A DNA stretch of 6,117 nt from the NCBI GenBank assembly GCA_903953145.1, contig CAJBIL010000252.1, positions 1 through 6,117 of the forward strand, given 5' to 3'. Made by a program: the position numbers and the translations under genes. Below the pieces are notes generated by a model. It was given only the letters and a program-made list of their open reading frames with translations, did not search any database and had not been told where the DNA came from. This document shows, in pieces, positions 6,075 to 6,117 of the stretch. How positions within the stretch are numbered: position 1 is the stretch's first letter; every line of letters starts with the position of its first letter. The DNA comes from an uncultured beta proteobacterium (GTDB lineage Bacteria > Pseudomonadota > Gammaproteobacteria > Burkholderiales > Rhodocyclaceae).

Positions 6075-6117
6075 GCGACGGGCGTGGCCAGTGCTGCCTT
6101 CTGCCGGGCGACCAGCT
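6071..6117 (-). CDS. rph: Ribonuclease PH, C-terminal end only
   Basis: Only the last 14 codons and the stop are inside the window, reading LVARQKAALATPVA. RNase PH proteins commonly end with a helix of the type LxxxQKAAL, and rph-rdgB-hemW is a frequent gene order in betaproteobacteria. RNase PH is a phosphate-dependent 3'-5' exonuclease that trims tRNA 3' ends. The stop TGA (6073 to 6071) overlaps the rdgB ATG. The call depends on this short tail and on context. Confidence 0.78.
   Translation of the reverse strand, partial: LVARQKAALATPVA

Overview
The window looks like a chromosomal housekeeping segment of a GC-rich betaproteobacterium. The order Rhodocyclales (relatives of Dechloromonas, Azoarcus or Accumulibacter) is a guess from gene order, codon use and protein style, not from a search. 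I see no tRNA, rRNA, insertion sequence, CRISPR array or phage gene. Coding density is high, and the longest stretch without a gene is about 190 bases.

Left part: the window opens inside a leftward gene whose N-terminal portion matches RsmJ, a 16S rRNA guanine methyltransferase. A 191-base divergent spacer follows. Then comes a rightward run thiS - thiG - trmB: the sulfur carrier and thiazole synthase of thiamin synthesis, followed 2 bases later by the tRNA m7G46 methyltransferase. thiS seems to start almost at its own transcription start, and I see no TPP riboswitch.

Middle: trmB converges on a leftward, stand-alone tonB-type energy transducer. tonB diverges from a rightward gene for an exported ankyrin-repeat protein of 384 residues. 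The 127-base tonB/ankyrin spacer holds a good sigma70-like promoter for the ankyrin gene and three GTCGTG copies near or over its -35. The C-terminal half of the ankyrin protein carries a duplicated helical motif of about 35 residues that I cannot assign to a known domain. This is the least understood item in the window.

Right part: a leftward operon rph - rdgB - hemW (RNase PH, only its last 14 residues; XTP/dITP pyrophosphatase; radical-SAM heme chaperone). Successive stop and start codons overlap as ATGA, so translational coupling is likely. The hemW and ankyrin genes converge on a 150-base spacer with a small tandem repeat and a 9-base inverted repeat but no clear terminator.

Most of the window is ordinary. 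I found no convincing new multi-gene system. The best leads are the ankyrin protein's C-terminal module and the regulation of the tonB/ankyrin divergent pair.
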